The notes under the pieces are model-generated. The model had not been told where the DNA came from. It worked only from the letters and a program-made list of their open reading frames with translations, and searched no databases. From Pollenia angustigena (lineage: Eukaryota > Arthropoda > Insecta > Diptera > Polleniidae), in NCBI GenBank assembly GCA_930367215.1, contig OV884056.1, positions 250,321,127 to 250,385,126 of the forward strand: DNA of 64,000 nt. The letters run 5' to 3'. Shown here piece after piece: positions 12,470-23,240 of this stretch (positions are counted from its first letter, which is position 1; each line of letters starts with the position of its first letter). A program made the position numbers and the translations under genes.

Positions 12470-12965
12470 AGAAAAATCATGCTTTATTAAGGTCACCTCC
12501 AACAAAACTATATTTAAAGAAAATTTTAAAAATAATATGTTTAGTTCAACCATATTAATCTCACCGACAACCATATTATCGTTAAATTCGTGATTCACCA
12601 TGAAGCCATAACCATATTATGGTTGCCTCTAAACATGATATGGCTAAATATGACAATATTTTATTTTAAAACTAACAATAGTATTTTCTTTTTTTCCACG
12701 AGCAACATGCCATGGTTGAAAAACAATCACGCTATTATAATTGTTAAACATATTTAAGTTATTATTAATCATAACATGTTCGAAGGCAACCATAATATGG
12801 TTGCATCTTCTCGATGGAGGACTAATTTAACCATAATACGGCTGACGGTAACAATAATATAGTATGCTTTTTTCAACCATTATATGGTTACATCTTCTCG
12901 AGGGAGGACTAATTTAACCATAATATGGTTGTTGGTAACAATAATATAATATTCTTTTTTTTTTT
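12470..12965. repeat. Cluster of ACCATAATATGGTT palindromes
   Basis: At least eight versions of ACCATAATATGGTT or its half ATATGGTTG occur between 12545 and 12945, plus a ~100 bp direct repeat ('atggttgcatcttctcgatggagga', 12798 and 12886). The left edge GCAGAGAAAAATCATG suggests a CACAG-AAAA type MITE end as at 20696. Fate of the right edge unclear. Confidence 0.65.
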
Positions 12966-14450
12966 TTGATTACTAATTTGTTCTTCTCCAGTTGGTTTCG
13001 CATGTTCTTCATAAAAATCAAGTTTTAACCAAAATATTCATGAGGCCACAAAAATCGAATGTCAGTTAAACTAACAAAACCTAAATTGAGTTTTGTTGGC
13101 TTCGATAATTACTTCGATAAATTTCACACGAGAAAGAGATGGCACTCGAAGACTTAAAAAATTTGAGGGACAAAAGTGATAAAAAAGATCTAAAATTTAA
13201 AATTTTTCGACATTTGAGCAATTTTAATGCACTTTTTTTAGGTTAAATTTTATTACACTTTCTTTCTTCAAGTTCTTAGCTACAATTACGGCGTAGACAA
13301 AAAATAAAATGCTAATTGGTTTCCAAGATATAGACATAAAAAATATTACATGTTCTTCGGGGAAATCATTTTTGAGCCTAAATATTTATGAAGCATTAAA
13401 ATCCGAACAGCAGCAGAACTAGCACAACCAACATAGGGGTAAATTAGAATAATAACTTATCACTTAAACTTTGAATGCAATGTTGTATCTTGAAAAATAA
13501 TTCAATATAGGACTTGAATTTTAATTATTATTGTAACCAGCAGCAATGTTACCTTGATAACTTGTTAATTAATGCTTCATCTGTGTCTCACGACCTTAGT
13601 TAGTTTCCAAATATAAGTTAAAATAGGTATTCTTTAATAGATTTACAGCACCAATCTCCAAAGTTAGATTTAAACAATTGAAGAGACTTATCCAAATCTT
13701 CGCCTTTCAATATTAACCTTTATTGGAAATAATTTGCACAAATGGTTCTCAAAATAACAGCAATCACAAGAAGACGTAAGTCTCATCCAAAATATTCCAA
13801 AAATGTAATCCAGCTCCTGGCAGGATCGCCAATTATGTCTTTTAATAAATAAAACGATTGAATACTTATTAAAAAAGAATTCAATTTATTTGTTGAAGAA
13901 ATTTACAATTAATGAAAATAAATATAATACATAAAATTCAAATCAAATTTGATTTAAAGAAAACATAAAAACTTAATTTAAAAATTTAAAATTCAACAAG
14001 TAGAATACTGTACAAATTGTATAAATAACGATCACTACAAAACTAAAGCAAACAATTTCAAAAACACGAACTACATGCACATTACCAGTTCAAATTATTA
14101 AATGTAGATGCTACAAAAGCCAAATTTTTTTTTATAAAATGTTGTCGAGCAAGATGATATTGCTATATATAAAGCATGTTTAAAACAAAAGATAATTTCG
14201 TTTTTTTTCATAAAACATACACAACACATTAAAATAATTCAAATTATCGAGTTCAAATTTAAAATTCAAATTGTATTGCGTCAGCGAGCAAGATGACATT
14301 TCAATCATTTCAAATTACCAAAGGGGCTGAATTATAAGAATTTTTTTCAATGTTTTTCAAGGGACTTAGGAAACGGTTCAATGTATCGAAATTTTCAAAT
14401 TAATAAGTTTTAAATTATCGAGAGTGGACTGTGCAAATGAAATGTAGTAA
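12966..14450. other. AT-rich DNA, nothing recognised
   Basis: No terminal repeats, coding blocks or strong matches to other parts of the window. Confidence 0.4.
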
Positions 14451-14631
14451 AAGCTATTTTACACTATTATACATACTTTGTGTTAATACATGTCAAAACT
14501 CAAGTAATATATAAATAGTGTGAATTTAATGTGTTATGAAAACGAGAAGTAAAAGTAACGAAAAAAAAATTGACATCCCATACGACTTCTTCGTTTTTTG
14601 ATATTTTTTTAAACAATAACACTTCATTTGA
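14451..14631. mobile_element. Left fragment of the TTACACTAT MITE family
   Basis: Shares AGCTATTTTACACTAT, AATACATGTCAAAA and GACATCCCATACGACTTC with 11240-11400. It is broken at CAG 14635, where a GGGCCTGATT-family MITE fragment starts. Confidence 0.7.
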
Positions 14632-15101
14632 TCAGGCCTGATTCTGGCAGTTATGATCGAGTACTTTCTCGATTCGAAAGCAATTTTTGGCAAAAATAAA
14701 GTTAACAGGACGGCAATATAAAGAAGAGGAAGGTCTTGGATTTTGCCAAATCACAATTTCGCCATCAAGCAGTCTCAAAGGGACAAATGAGTATACGAAC
14801 AAAAATTCGTCTGTAGCGTTAGTGTTCTCAAGTTTCTGCTTATACGTGGTACGCCCCGAACTCCCATCACAGCCCCATTTGCTTACCAACGTATAATATG
14901 AACGAGGTAACATACTTCTAATGACTTCCGTCTGAACTTTAACGAACCGTTCAGCCGTTTTATCCAAAACCGCCTGAAGTTTAATTTCGAGTCCACATAA
15001 TAAGATAAAGCTTTAATATCAATCTGTTTCTGAATGTTATAGGTATTACATATAGAAAAACCTAGGTGGATAAAAAAAGTAGCTAATCTTTTAAGTTTCA
15101 C
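14632..15101 (-). pseudogene. Transib transposase remnant with the first-aspartate region (RAG1-core-like)
   Basis: Minus-strand frames encode ALSYYVDSKLN, then with a one-base shift LQAVLDKTAERFVKVQTEV and SKWGCDGSSGRTTYKQKL, LFVYSFVPLRLL, IWQNPRPSSSLYCRPVNF. The GCDGSSG motif matches the CDG containing catalytic D600 of RAG1, and NPRPSS..CRP resembles RAG1 EPKPNSELCCKP (memory-based alignment). The left edge is cut by half of a GGGCCTGATT-family MITE at 14632-14690. The shift near 14970 shows it is dead. No Transib terminus was found next to it. Confidence 0.72.
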
Positions 15102-15800
15102 AATTAATGTTAAATTTGCTGGATTTATCTTTACATTTACAAATTGATATTACACCAAAAGTATACATCTTTTTTATAAAAAATATAAGTCATAATATAG
15201 TACATACCTTCAACAGAATATTCCACCACAAAAAAAATCGTTTCACTTTGCTAATAATTTTCAAATATGTTACCACAAGTGTGCTTAAAATGCAACTGAT
15301 TTGCAAATGAAAATTACCTCTCTTATATACGGTTACTTTGATACCTTTATGAGGTGATCCAAAAAATTTTTTTTTGGAATTCGCTACCTGCGGGGTCTTT
15401 ACAAGACGTTGTCAGTGGTTAATGGAAATTACGTCATTAATATTGGGTATAATGCATTCAATATTCTGTTTGCAACACCTTAAAATATTGGACCCACCTT
15501 AAAGTATACCGATCGACTCAGAATAATTTTGAACATGTCGTAATTTTGAGATAATTGGATGAAATTTGGCACATACAAACTAATTGTTACAAGACACAAC
15601 CTTTTTAAAAATGGTGACAATAGGTCCATAATTTCCCATAGCTCCCATAAAAGCTTATTTTCGGAATAGAGTGTTTGTGACCATAACCTAAAAGCTACTA
15701 TTATGGTAAACTATAAATTTCAATATAAAAATGGGGGGGAGGTGGACAGGGGAGAAGCAGTACCCTTCATAGGTAGAAATATTAATAAGAGCCACTGCAC
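15102..15800. repeat. Flank of the Transib remnant with dispersed fly repeat
   Basis: 15102-15470 shows no recognisable coding. 15478-15720 carries the reversed GACTCAGAATAATTTTGA / 'tcggtatacttaaagg' repeat also at 3060, 39900 and 56640. Confidence 0.5.
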
Positions 15801-15805
15801 GCATT

Positions 15806-16440
15806 TTATTGAACTTTTGGTAGTAGGATCTTTTGAGCCCCAAAATTGAAATTTTTACTGCTGGGCTGCTTTAAACCCAGCGGGAAAAAGAAGGAGTACG
15901 GAGGCCTTCTAGAAGGCCTTTGTACCCCTTCTTTTGGATGCATAAGACCTGCCAGCTCCATTCTATACTCATATCTTTTTTGCAGAAGTTGACTTTGCGG
16001 AGTAGGGCTTCCACGCTCGCTTCTTAAGCAGGTATATAAGATTGGTAACGGGATCAAAAAAAATTATTATTTTGCTTTTGGTTGTGCACAAAAATAATAC
16101 AAAAAATGTTACTCCTTCCCTACTCCCTTCTCATAGAAGCGAGTGTGGAAGGTGTATCTTATCTTTTATACCAAAGAGTCGAGGCCTTCTATGAGGCATT
16201 CTTTAGCAGTTAGATATGAATAGTAATTGAATCAAAAAAAATTTTAAGCATGCCTTTAAAAAGGCCTGAAGCAATAGTTTTCCCGCTGGGCAATTGCTAC
16301 AAATTTTAAATTTCGACTATTATTCTTTTCCTGATATTTAAGCAAGCAACGCGAAATAAGTCTCATTGCAATAACTAGCAATGAAATAAATCTCAAAATA
16401 AATAAAATAGTTCCCCAACTGGAAAAAAGAAATAAATCCA
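15806..16440. repeat. Imperfect palindromes around GGCCTTCTAGAAGGCC
   Basis: GGCCTTCTAGAAGGCC at 15904-15919 is an exact 16 bp palindrome. 'gaggccttct' recurs at 16181-16190 and 'aaaggcctg' at 16259. 'ccgctgggc' appears at 16282 and, reversed, at 15864-15890. Probably a decayed foldback. The 83-codon minus frame has no homology. Confidence 0.5.
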
Positions 16441-16533
16441 AAAAAAATAAATAACTCCCAAATCAAACATTAAATAAACCACAACATAATGAAATAACTA
16501 CTAAAGAAATTAATGAAGTAAGTCCCAAAAACA

Positions 16534-17281
16534 GGTACAGTGAAATTACTCCCAAATGAAATAAGTCCCAATAAAATAACTCCCAATGAAATAAGTCCCA
16601 ACAAAAATGAATTAACTCCCAATTTTTTTTTGAGCATAGCATAGCATTTTGCTGACTTTTTATTCGTCAAAATAAAAAATACTGGAAAAACCTCTTGGAA
16701 GTAAAAATAAAAATTAGTCTAATTATTGTATAATTATTGTTCCTTTGGCTTCAGATTTTTGTAAATAAAATTGTTTTTTATCGTTAATGTATAGCGCTTT
16801 ACTATTTCTTATTTTGCCACTCATTATTTCAAACGCGAGAGTTGTCATTTTTTTTTTTTGATCACTTTAACACCGATCTTCACTAAACAAAATTCTAACA
16901 AGAACTGATGATGTTAACACTGTTTTTTTAAGTGGAATACCTGATTGCTTTGCAACTACTTGCTTTAAGACAGTTTTAAGAACCGTTACAAGACCATCAA
17001 AATTTACAAAAATGCAATTTTTAGAGAAATGAAATAACTCCCAACGCTAAAATAGTGTTTGCAATAAAAATGAAATAAGTCCCAACTGCGATGAAATAAG
17101 TGCCAATGCTAACTCCCAAATGAAATAACTCCCAACAAAAAAACTATTGGGACTTATTTCATAATGAAGTACCTTCCATCAAAAGTTATGAAATAAGTCC
17201 CAATTTGTATGGAAAATTTTTTGGGATTTATTTCATTTTTCCATTGGGACTTATTTCATTTGGGAGTTATTTCACTGTACC
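16534..17281. mobile_element. Mutator-like foldback element, 748 bp
   Basis: Ends GGTACAGTGAAATTACTCCC and, reversed, GGTACAGTGAAATAACTCCC. Exact 9 bp duplication CCAAAAACA at 16525-16533 and 17282-17290; 9 bp is the Mutator (MULE) hallmark. Sub-terminal arrays of ATGAAATAAGTCCCAA and GAAATAACTCCCAA run inwards from both ends. No transposase. It sits in sequence that carries similar GAAATAA-CTCCC words (16440-16530), i.e. probably in an older relative. Confidence 0.88.
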
Positions 17282-17640
17282 CCAAAAACAGTCCATAAAA
17301 AAGGAATAAAATATATGGCCCAAAAAACTGAAAGAACTCCCAGATCAAATGGTTATTATATCCAAAAATGTCGAAAAAATGCCCGAGAAATATTGAAAAA
17401 TTTTATTTTCAAATTTCTATTTAATAATTCTCACAAATTATTTTTAAACAAACAAACTTATTTGTGCTGAGGTCATATACCCGAAATTTAAAATCCCGAA
17501 CTTGCAAACCCTGAATTTAAAATCTCAAATTTTAAAATTCAGAATCACTAACTAAAACTTCTCTACATAGCCGGCCTACCGCCGCACACAGGGACAAATA
17601 ACCGAATTACGACGACAAAAATTTAATTTTTTATATTTTT

Positions 17641-18425
17641 AATCCAAATTTTTAATATTTTTAATTATGCTAAAGTTCATGAAATTTAATTTTTATTAAA
17701 TTATTTTTATGAAGAAAGGAATTTTACAACATGAAAATCAATTAAAATTGTTATTGATAATCTTTCATTCTTGACGTGGCTCGGGCTCGAACCCTGGCCG
17801 GCAGGTTACCATGACATGTTTCGATCGCAACCACTCGATCTCCTCAGATGGATTTGCCGTCTTACACTCGCAGCCATCGACGACTGCTGACGTCAATAGT
17901 CAAACATCAATCCTTAAACCAAATTGTATTTTAACATTTGGTAGATCGAAATTTGCTTTCCTGAATGATTATCAATTTTAATTGATTTTACATGTTTTTT
18001 CCTTACTTCTGTTTTTTCGTACTTTTGTCAAGAATTTTTCTTGAAGTCCAAGTACTTCTAAGGAAAAAACATGTAAAATCAATTAAAATTAATAATCATT
18101 CAGGAAAGCAAATTTCGATCTACCAAATGTTAAAATACAATTTGGTTTAAGGATTGATGTTTGACTATTGACGTCAGCAGTCGTCGATGGCTGCGAGTGT
18201 AAGACGGCAAATCCATCTGAGGAGATCGAGTGGTTGCGATCGAAACATGTCATGGTAACCTGCCGGCCAGGGTTCGAGCCCGAGCCACGTCAAGAATGAA
18301 AGATTATCAATAACAATTTTAATTGATTTTCATGTTGTAAAATTCCTTTCTTCATAAAAATAATTTAATAAAAATTAAATTTCATGAACTTAAGCCTAAT
18401 TAAAAATATTAAAAATTTGGATTAA
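17641..18425. mobile_element. Foldback element with tRNA-like arms, intact arms
   Basis: Arms 17641-18003 and 18063-18425 are near-perfect inverted repeats (363 bp) around a 59 bp loop. Each arm holds, facing outwards, a D-arm-like hairpin ATCG-AGTGGTTG-CGAT (18225-18240 on the right arm) and, 30 bases later, GGTTCGAGCC (18271-18280), a match to the Pol III B box. Outer tip to about 18472 (ATAACCACAATACTAAT) is present on the right only. Same family as 27604-29430 and 43497-43632. No protein. Confidence 0.88.
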
Positions 18426-18488
18426 AAACCATAAATAGTTCAACAAAATAACCACAATACTAATTATTTTTTATATTGTTAAATGTAA

Positions 18489-19208
18489 GTCTGAGTTCAT
18501 ACGGCTCATGTCTTATTGACAAGATTGCTACTTTATAGGCGAGAGGGACGAGGGGAAATGAAACGAGTTCACAGATGCATGTACTGTCATGTTTTGCTTC
18601 TTCATTCGTTGTTTAATTTTGTTATTAAGGGTAATCACGATGGTCATTGTGTAAATTTGCAATGTGTAAATTTGCAGTGCATATTATGATTGATCGTGAG
18701 CATACCACTTTTATTTTTGTGCAAATATGCTATTTTTCTAAAAATGTATTCTGGCAACACTAAAAACTTCTGGCAGCACTGTAAAAAATCTGCATTTGTT
18801 TACAATTATACACAAGCAAATTAAAATAAATGTTTTCTTTTTAATTAATTTAAATTTAATTCTCAATTTTATTTTACAATCTGCGAAAATGTTTAAGTTA
18901 TAAGTTTTCTTAAAATCAACATGGCATTTAATATGTCAAATGTTATTGATTACAACTTTGCTCATGGTTTTTTAGTGCAAATTGGAAATACGTACATTTT
19001 GTTGTTGTGTTGTGCAAATGTGTGGATTTTTGCACGCATTTGCATCGTTTGCACACTTTGCACTACCCATCGTGATTTCCCTTATTGTTTTCAATATCAA
19101 AAAAGTACATGTCGTCAACATGACATGAATCATTTGAATGCTAATTCATGTTCAAAAAAGAAAAAGGAAGAATCTTGTCAATAAGACATGAGCCGTATGA
19201 ACTCAGAC
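18489..19208. mobile_element. GTCTGAGTTC-family element (Harbinger-like), with a nested insertion
   Basis: Ends GTCTGAGTTCATACGGCTC on both sides; TAA duplication (18486-18488, 19209-19211). Without the nested 457 bp piece plus 3 bp it is about 260 bp, the size of the 4741-5003 copy, which has the uninterrupted middle. Confidence 0.9.
18627..19083. mobile_element. AAGGGTAATCACGATGG MITE nested in the 18489 element
   Basis: Ends AAGGGTAATCACGATGG and, reversed, AAGGGAAATCACGATGG; 3 bp duplication ATT (18624-18626, 19084-19086). The empty site is visible in reverse in the 4741-5003 copy (AACAATAACAAAATT near 4861). Inside are inverted GTGTAAATTTGCA / TGCAAATGTGTGG words. An 87-codon frame here is accidental. 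Confidence 0.85.
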
Positions 19209-19238
19209 TAACCACTATTGCACTTAATGTGTTCTATA

Positions 19239-19980
19239 TAGTGCTGGGAAACTATCGATAGACTATCGATATTATTGATAGTCTTAAAATATCGAAAATA
19301 TCGATAGGAAAAATATAAATATCGATATTTTTATTATTTAAAATACAGTTATGAAGACATCTAACAGCAGCTATGCACACACAGTTTTTTGCCGCAAATT
19401 TTTACTTGCTATTATTAATTCGCGCTTAATTACAGCAATGAATACAAACAACAAGAATGGCAAGTGGCATGGATTGCTTAGTAGTGCTTTTTACTGCTAA
19501 TTAAACGCCTTTAAGTCGAAATTTGTACATGTTTATATAGTGACTGAAATGTCAAAAATTTGTGTAATGTTGTAAAAAACAAATGCAATTCCAAATGCAA
19601 TTGCAATTGCGAACAAAGGACAAAACAATGAACGACCATTAGAGGATAAGTCCGCTATATTGATTACCTTTTAGAATTTAGAAATTTTTTTAAAGTTGCA
19701 ATGGAATATCTTATAGTCACTGTTACTTCGGTTCCTTCAGAAAGGTACTAATCAATTTTTAAAAACTGCCATCTAAAATAACGTGCGTATATATGTACAT
19801 ACGCTTCATACATTCAATAAAGTGATAAAAACAACGGACTGTAGCCTGATAAAAAAATAATTAAAGTTTTCCTGCACAAGTACAAACATTCAGTCGATAG
19901 GAATATGGATATATCGATAGTAAAATCTGAACTATCGATAAATATCGATAGTAGAAAATATCGATAGTATCCCAGCACTA
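19239..19980. mobile_element. hAT-type element with TATCGATA-rich ends, 742 bp
   Basis: Ends TAGTGCTGGGAAACTATCGA and, reversed, TAGTGCTGGGATACTATCGA. 8 bp flanks GTTCTATA (19231-19238) and GTTCTTTA (19981-19988), 7 of 8 identical. Both sub-terminal zones are packed with ATCGATA words (19255-19328 and 19904-19968), at least four per end. TATCGATA is the Drosophila DRE, bound by DREF. No transposase in the 742 bp. Confidence 0.85.
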
Positions 19981-20690
19981 GTTCTTTATACCAGTACGCA
20001 ATCAACCTATTGACGTCTTGACGTGCGTGAAAAGTATTATTATTATCCCATCAACAATAAATTTCAAGTGTTTTTATCAATAATAAAAACTGGGAATTAA
20101 GCACGAATAACAAAATCTTTTGAAATTAAAATTTTGTATTCCCAAAAATTGAAATTACTTTTTGATAATAAACAGGCAGTGCACGGCCTAAAAAACACTT
20201 AATTGACAACATCTTTTGTAAGTTGTTGTTTTTTTTCATTTTGTTTTTCTTAACCTACTTACAACTACAATTAATATTGAGAGAATTTCAACTAATTGTA
20301 GTGGGGAATGTAAGATGAGATAAACCCACTGTTTATTGTTGATGTGTTTTGTTCAAGCTTTGATATTGTTACAAGTAGAACTGTTGCTATAATTCTTATA
20401 CGTTTAACAGTTTTATTTGGTTTAATATCTTTAGTTTGTCTAAAACCTTTATGGATGAAGTTTCCTGATGATCTGGCCTAAGCAACCAGTGAAATGCATA
20501 GGAATAGCTTATCCCATCAACAATAAATTTCAAGTGTTTTTATCAATAATAAAAACTGGGAATTAAGCACGAATAACAAAATCTTTTGGAATTATTATTA
20601 TTTTTTTTTTATTTATTAAAAAGCAACACAGTTAAAAGTATGTAATCACAATTAAACACTTTTTATCTATATTTTAATATTTTTTGCTCC
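19981..20690. repeat. Direct-repeat pair and reversed copy of the 31.9 kb repeat
   Basis: 20046-20122 (CATCAACAATAAATTTCAAG and on) is repeated almost exactly at 20515-20590, about 469 bp apart, suggesting a duplicated flank or short LTR-like repeats. The region between (20200-20500) matches, reversed, 31875-32065 ('gatgatctggcctaa', 'caagctttgatattgtt'). No protein seen. Confidence 0.6.
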
Positions 20691-20695
20691 TGTTC

Positions 20696-20906
20696 ACAGA
20701 AAAAATTCTCCAAAATTATTCACCAATTAAATTAAAAATTAAATCAAGTTAATTTAACGTTTAATCAAGTAAATTAAACGTTTAATTAATACTATTAACT
20801 GGTTTAATTGATACTATTAATTTGTTTACTGGTGCAAATTTAATTAATTTTATAATTAATATCACAAATTTTTTAATTGAAATAAATTTTTATTTTTTTC
20901 TGTGCT
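20696..20906. mobile_element. CACAGAAAAAATT MITE, ~210 bp
   Basis: Left end TTCACAGAAAAAATTC, right end TTTTTTTCTGTG. The interior is alternating TTAATT-type words with two direct TTTAATCAAGT / AAATTAAACG repeats. TSD not resolved. Confidence 0.55.
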
Positions 20907-21632
20907 TGACAGCTGATCCAGCAAATGTATGTTCTAATGTCAAGCACACGTACACGAGCTTAATGTCAAGCATTTGACAAGTGTATTTGGGCCTTTACAC
21001 GCACTTATACCTGTCAGTAGCATCTATAGCGTTTATTGTTGCTATTTACAGTTAAAAGTTGTTTAAATATATTTTTAAGCATCAGGTATCTAATTTAATT
21101 TGCAGTTATTATTAAAATAACAATTATATGTAGTTAGTGTACTGTTTTTAATATGAAATATATTGAATAATTAACTAATGCTACAAAAAAAGTTCCAAGC
21201 GGTGTCACGACTTTTCCTTATAAGTTAAAAAAAACAACTGCTAGTAAGTATAAAAAGTCAAGTGGAGGTCCACCTCTTTCCACTTTCAAGAAATAGAGCC
21301 TATTTTTCTTAGGTAGTACACCTAATTCTGAAAATCCCACATGCAAATAAAATTTTTTTTAAATCGCTAAATCTTACATTCTGTGCAGTCTCCTCACAAA
21401 ATACTTGTTTGCACCACTAATGTAAACTGCTACGAAAAAATAAAAAAAGGGGAATATCGTAACTAAATATTTACAGAACCGCAATAGCAAAATTTTTCAT
21501 TAAGTGCCGTGTTCTAAATAATTATAATCCTTATTAATTTTTATAATTATTATTATTAAATAATTCTTTTTATTTTAAGTATGTAGTATCATCACCAGTG
21601 GAATAAATTTAAATAAAAACTTTTAAAAAATA
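20907..21632. other. AT-rich DNA left of the Helitron
   Basis: Nothing coding. 'gtcaagca' with 'cacacgtacacgagc' occurs once (20940-20965). No repeat ends found. Confidence 0.4.
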
Positions 21633-21679
21633 CTAGCAAACCCGGCGAATTCATTTCGATTACAAAAATGAAGTGTTAT

Positions 21680-22415
21680 TTAGTTGAACTTCTCTAAGTA
21701 AATGGCGTTAAAATTGAATGCCATGTCGGTTGGAATCATTGGGATCCGAGGTATCAAAACATTTTCTCCCTTGTACTTTCCTTTAAGCATTGTTGCTTCG
21801 ATGACGTTATTCATCAGTTTTTTTACCGTAAGTCGGGTGCCATTACAAAGACGTGGTTGGTTTATAATTCGTAACATTATGATTACCGATCCAACTTTTA
21901 GTTTGAATTTATGAGGAGGTAATCCGGGTAATCCCAGGGAGTTCGATTGGATAGTTGACGACATCGTTCTGAGAAGTAATGGAATCTACCGATTTCTACG
22001 TCTCCAATTGGCCAGCGATTTCACTTTGAATCTTAAAATTCAGTTCGTCGACATCAACGTAGCTAAAATAGCACGTTCGCTCAACAAATCATGATTTCTG
22101 TAAATTTGTGTAATGTTTGAAAACACCTTTCGGATGAGTTCGGACTTTGATTCGGCGAACCGGCAGAAATTGAATTATCCACCGGGATTTTGTCGTTTCC
22201 TATGTCCAGCAATTGTTTGGAAAATACGTCTCGAGATTGATTGTTTTGCAGCTCGACCCGCATTTTCAGAGTCAATTTGAGCTTCCTAACGTGTTTCCAC
22301 AAAGCAGACGGCTTCAAACATGCATTTAATTCATCGGCGGGCGTTGATCGAGGTATCACTGGAAGTGTTTGCCAAAAATCACCTGCCAACAAATCATCGT
22401 ACCTCCAAATCGGCT
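21680..22415 (-). pseudogene. PIF1-like Helitron helicase fragment, broken
   Basis: Two readable blocks on the minus strand. 22415-22081 gives GDFWQTLPVIPRSTPADEL, LWKHVRKLKLTLKMRVELQN, and SKQLLDIGNDKIPVD, i.e. the helicase III/IV region (usual GDFRQxLPV, TxNMRV). 21964-21680 gives LPGLPPHKFKLKVGSVI, RLCNGTRLTVKKLMNNVIEAT, and NVLIPRIPMIPTD, the following block. About 40 residues between them are lost and frame is broken. GDFW for GDFR is also unusual. The Walker A half of the helicase is absent. Confidence 0.82.
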
Positions 22416-22429
22416 TTGATTGTTTCGTA

Positions 22430-23240
22430 GTAGGCGTAAAAGTAGGCGTGGTAAATTTTTCTTTCGATGAAAACTTAAAATGGAATAATACGAACATTTC
22501 AAAGAAAAATTAGTCAAATCGATGGAGCCGTTTTCTGATTTAAGGTAAACCGAAAAAAGTGGCCGTAAAAGTGGGCGGGGAACAATTTTCTTTCCGTATA
22601 AACCTAAGTTGGACCATGTCGATCACTTTAAAGAAAAAATCGTCCAAATCGGTCAAGCCATCCTCAAGTTATGTGCTTAATAGAAAAAGTGGGCGTAAAA
22701 GTAGGCGTGGTAATTTTTTCTTTCGATGGAAACTTAAAATGCATTGATACGAACATTTGAAAGAAAAATTAGTCAAATCGATGGAGCCGTTTTCTGATTT
22801 TAGGTATATCGAAAAAAGTGGGCGGGGAACAATTTTCTTTCCGTATAAACCTAAATTGGACCATGGCGATCACTTTAAAGAAGAAATCTTCCAAATCGGT
22901 CAGGCCATCCTCAAGTTATGTGCTTAATAGAAAAAGTGGGCGTAAAAGTAGGCGTGGTAAATTTTTCTTTCGATGGAAACTTAAAATGCATTGATACGAA
23001 CATTTGAATGAAAAATTAGTCAAATCAATGGAGCCGGTTTCTGATTTTAGGTAAATCGAAAAAAGTGGGCGTAAAAATGGGCGGGGAACAATTTCCTTTC
23101 CTTATAAACCTAAGTTGGACCATGGCGATCACTTTAAAGAAAAAATCGTCCAAATCGGTCAAGCCGTCCTCAAGTTATGTGCTTAATAGAAAAAGTGGGC
23201 GTAAAAGTGGGCGGGGAACAATTTTATATGCTATAAACCT
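22430..23240. repeat. 259 bp tandem repeats inside the Helitron
   Basis: About three units; the phrase CAAATCGATGGAGCC recurs at 22515, 22774 and (one base changed) 23021. The third spacing is 247 because of a 12 bp deletion. Units carry repeated GTGGGCGTAAAAGTGGGCG. Open frames here are by-products of the repeats. Confidence 0.85.

Noticed and set aside
18221..18300. A functional tRNA gene
   Set aside because: Only a D-arm-like hairpin and B box are present; the acceptor and anticodon stems do not pair. It is a repeat arm present in inverted copies.
20046..20590. LTRs of a retrotransposon
   Set aside because: The 77 bp direct repeats lack TG...CA ends, a primer-binding site or a polypurine tract, and only 0.4 kb lies between them.
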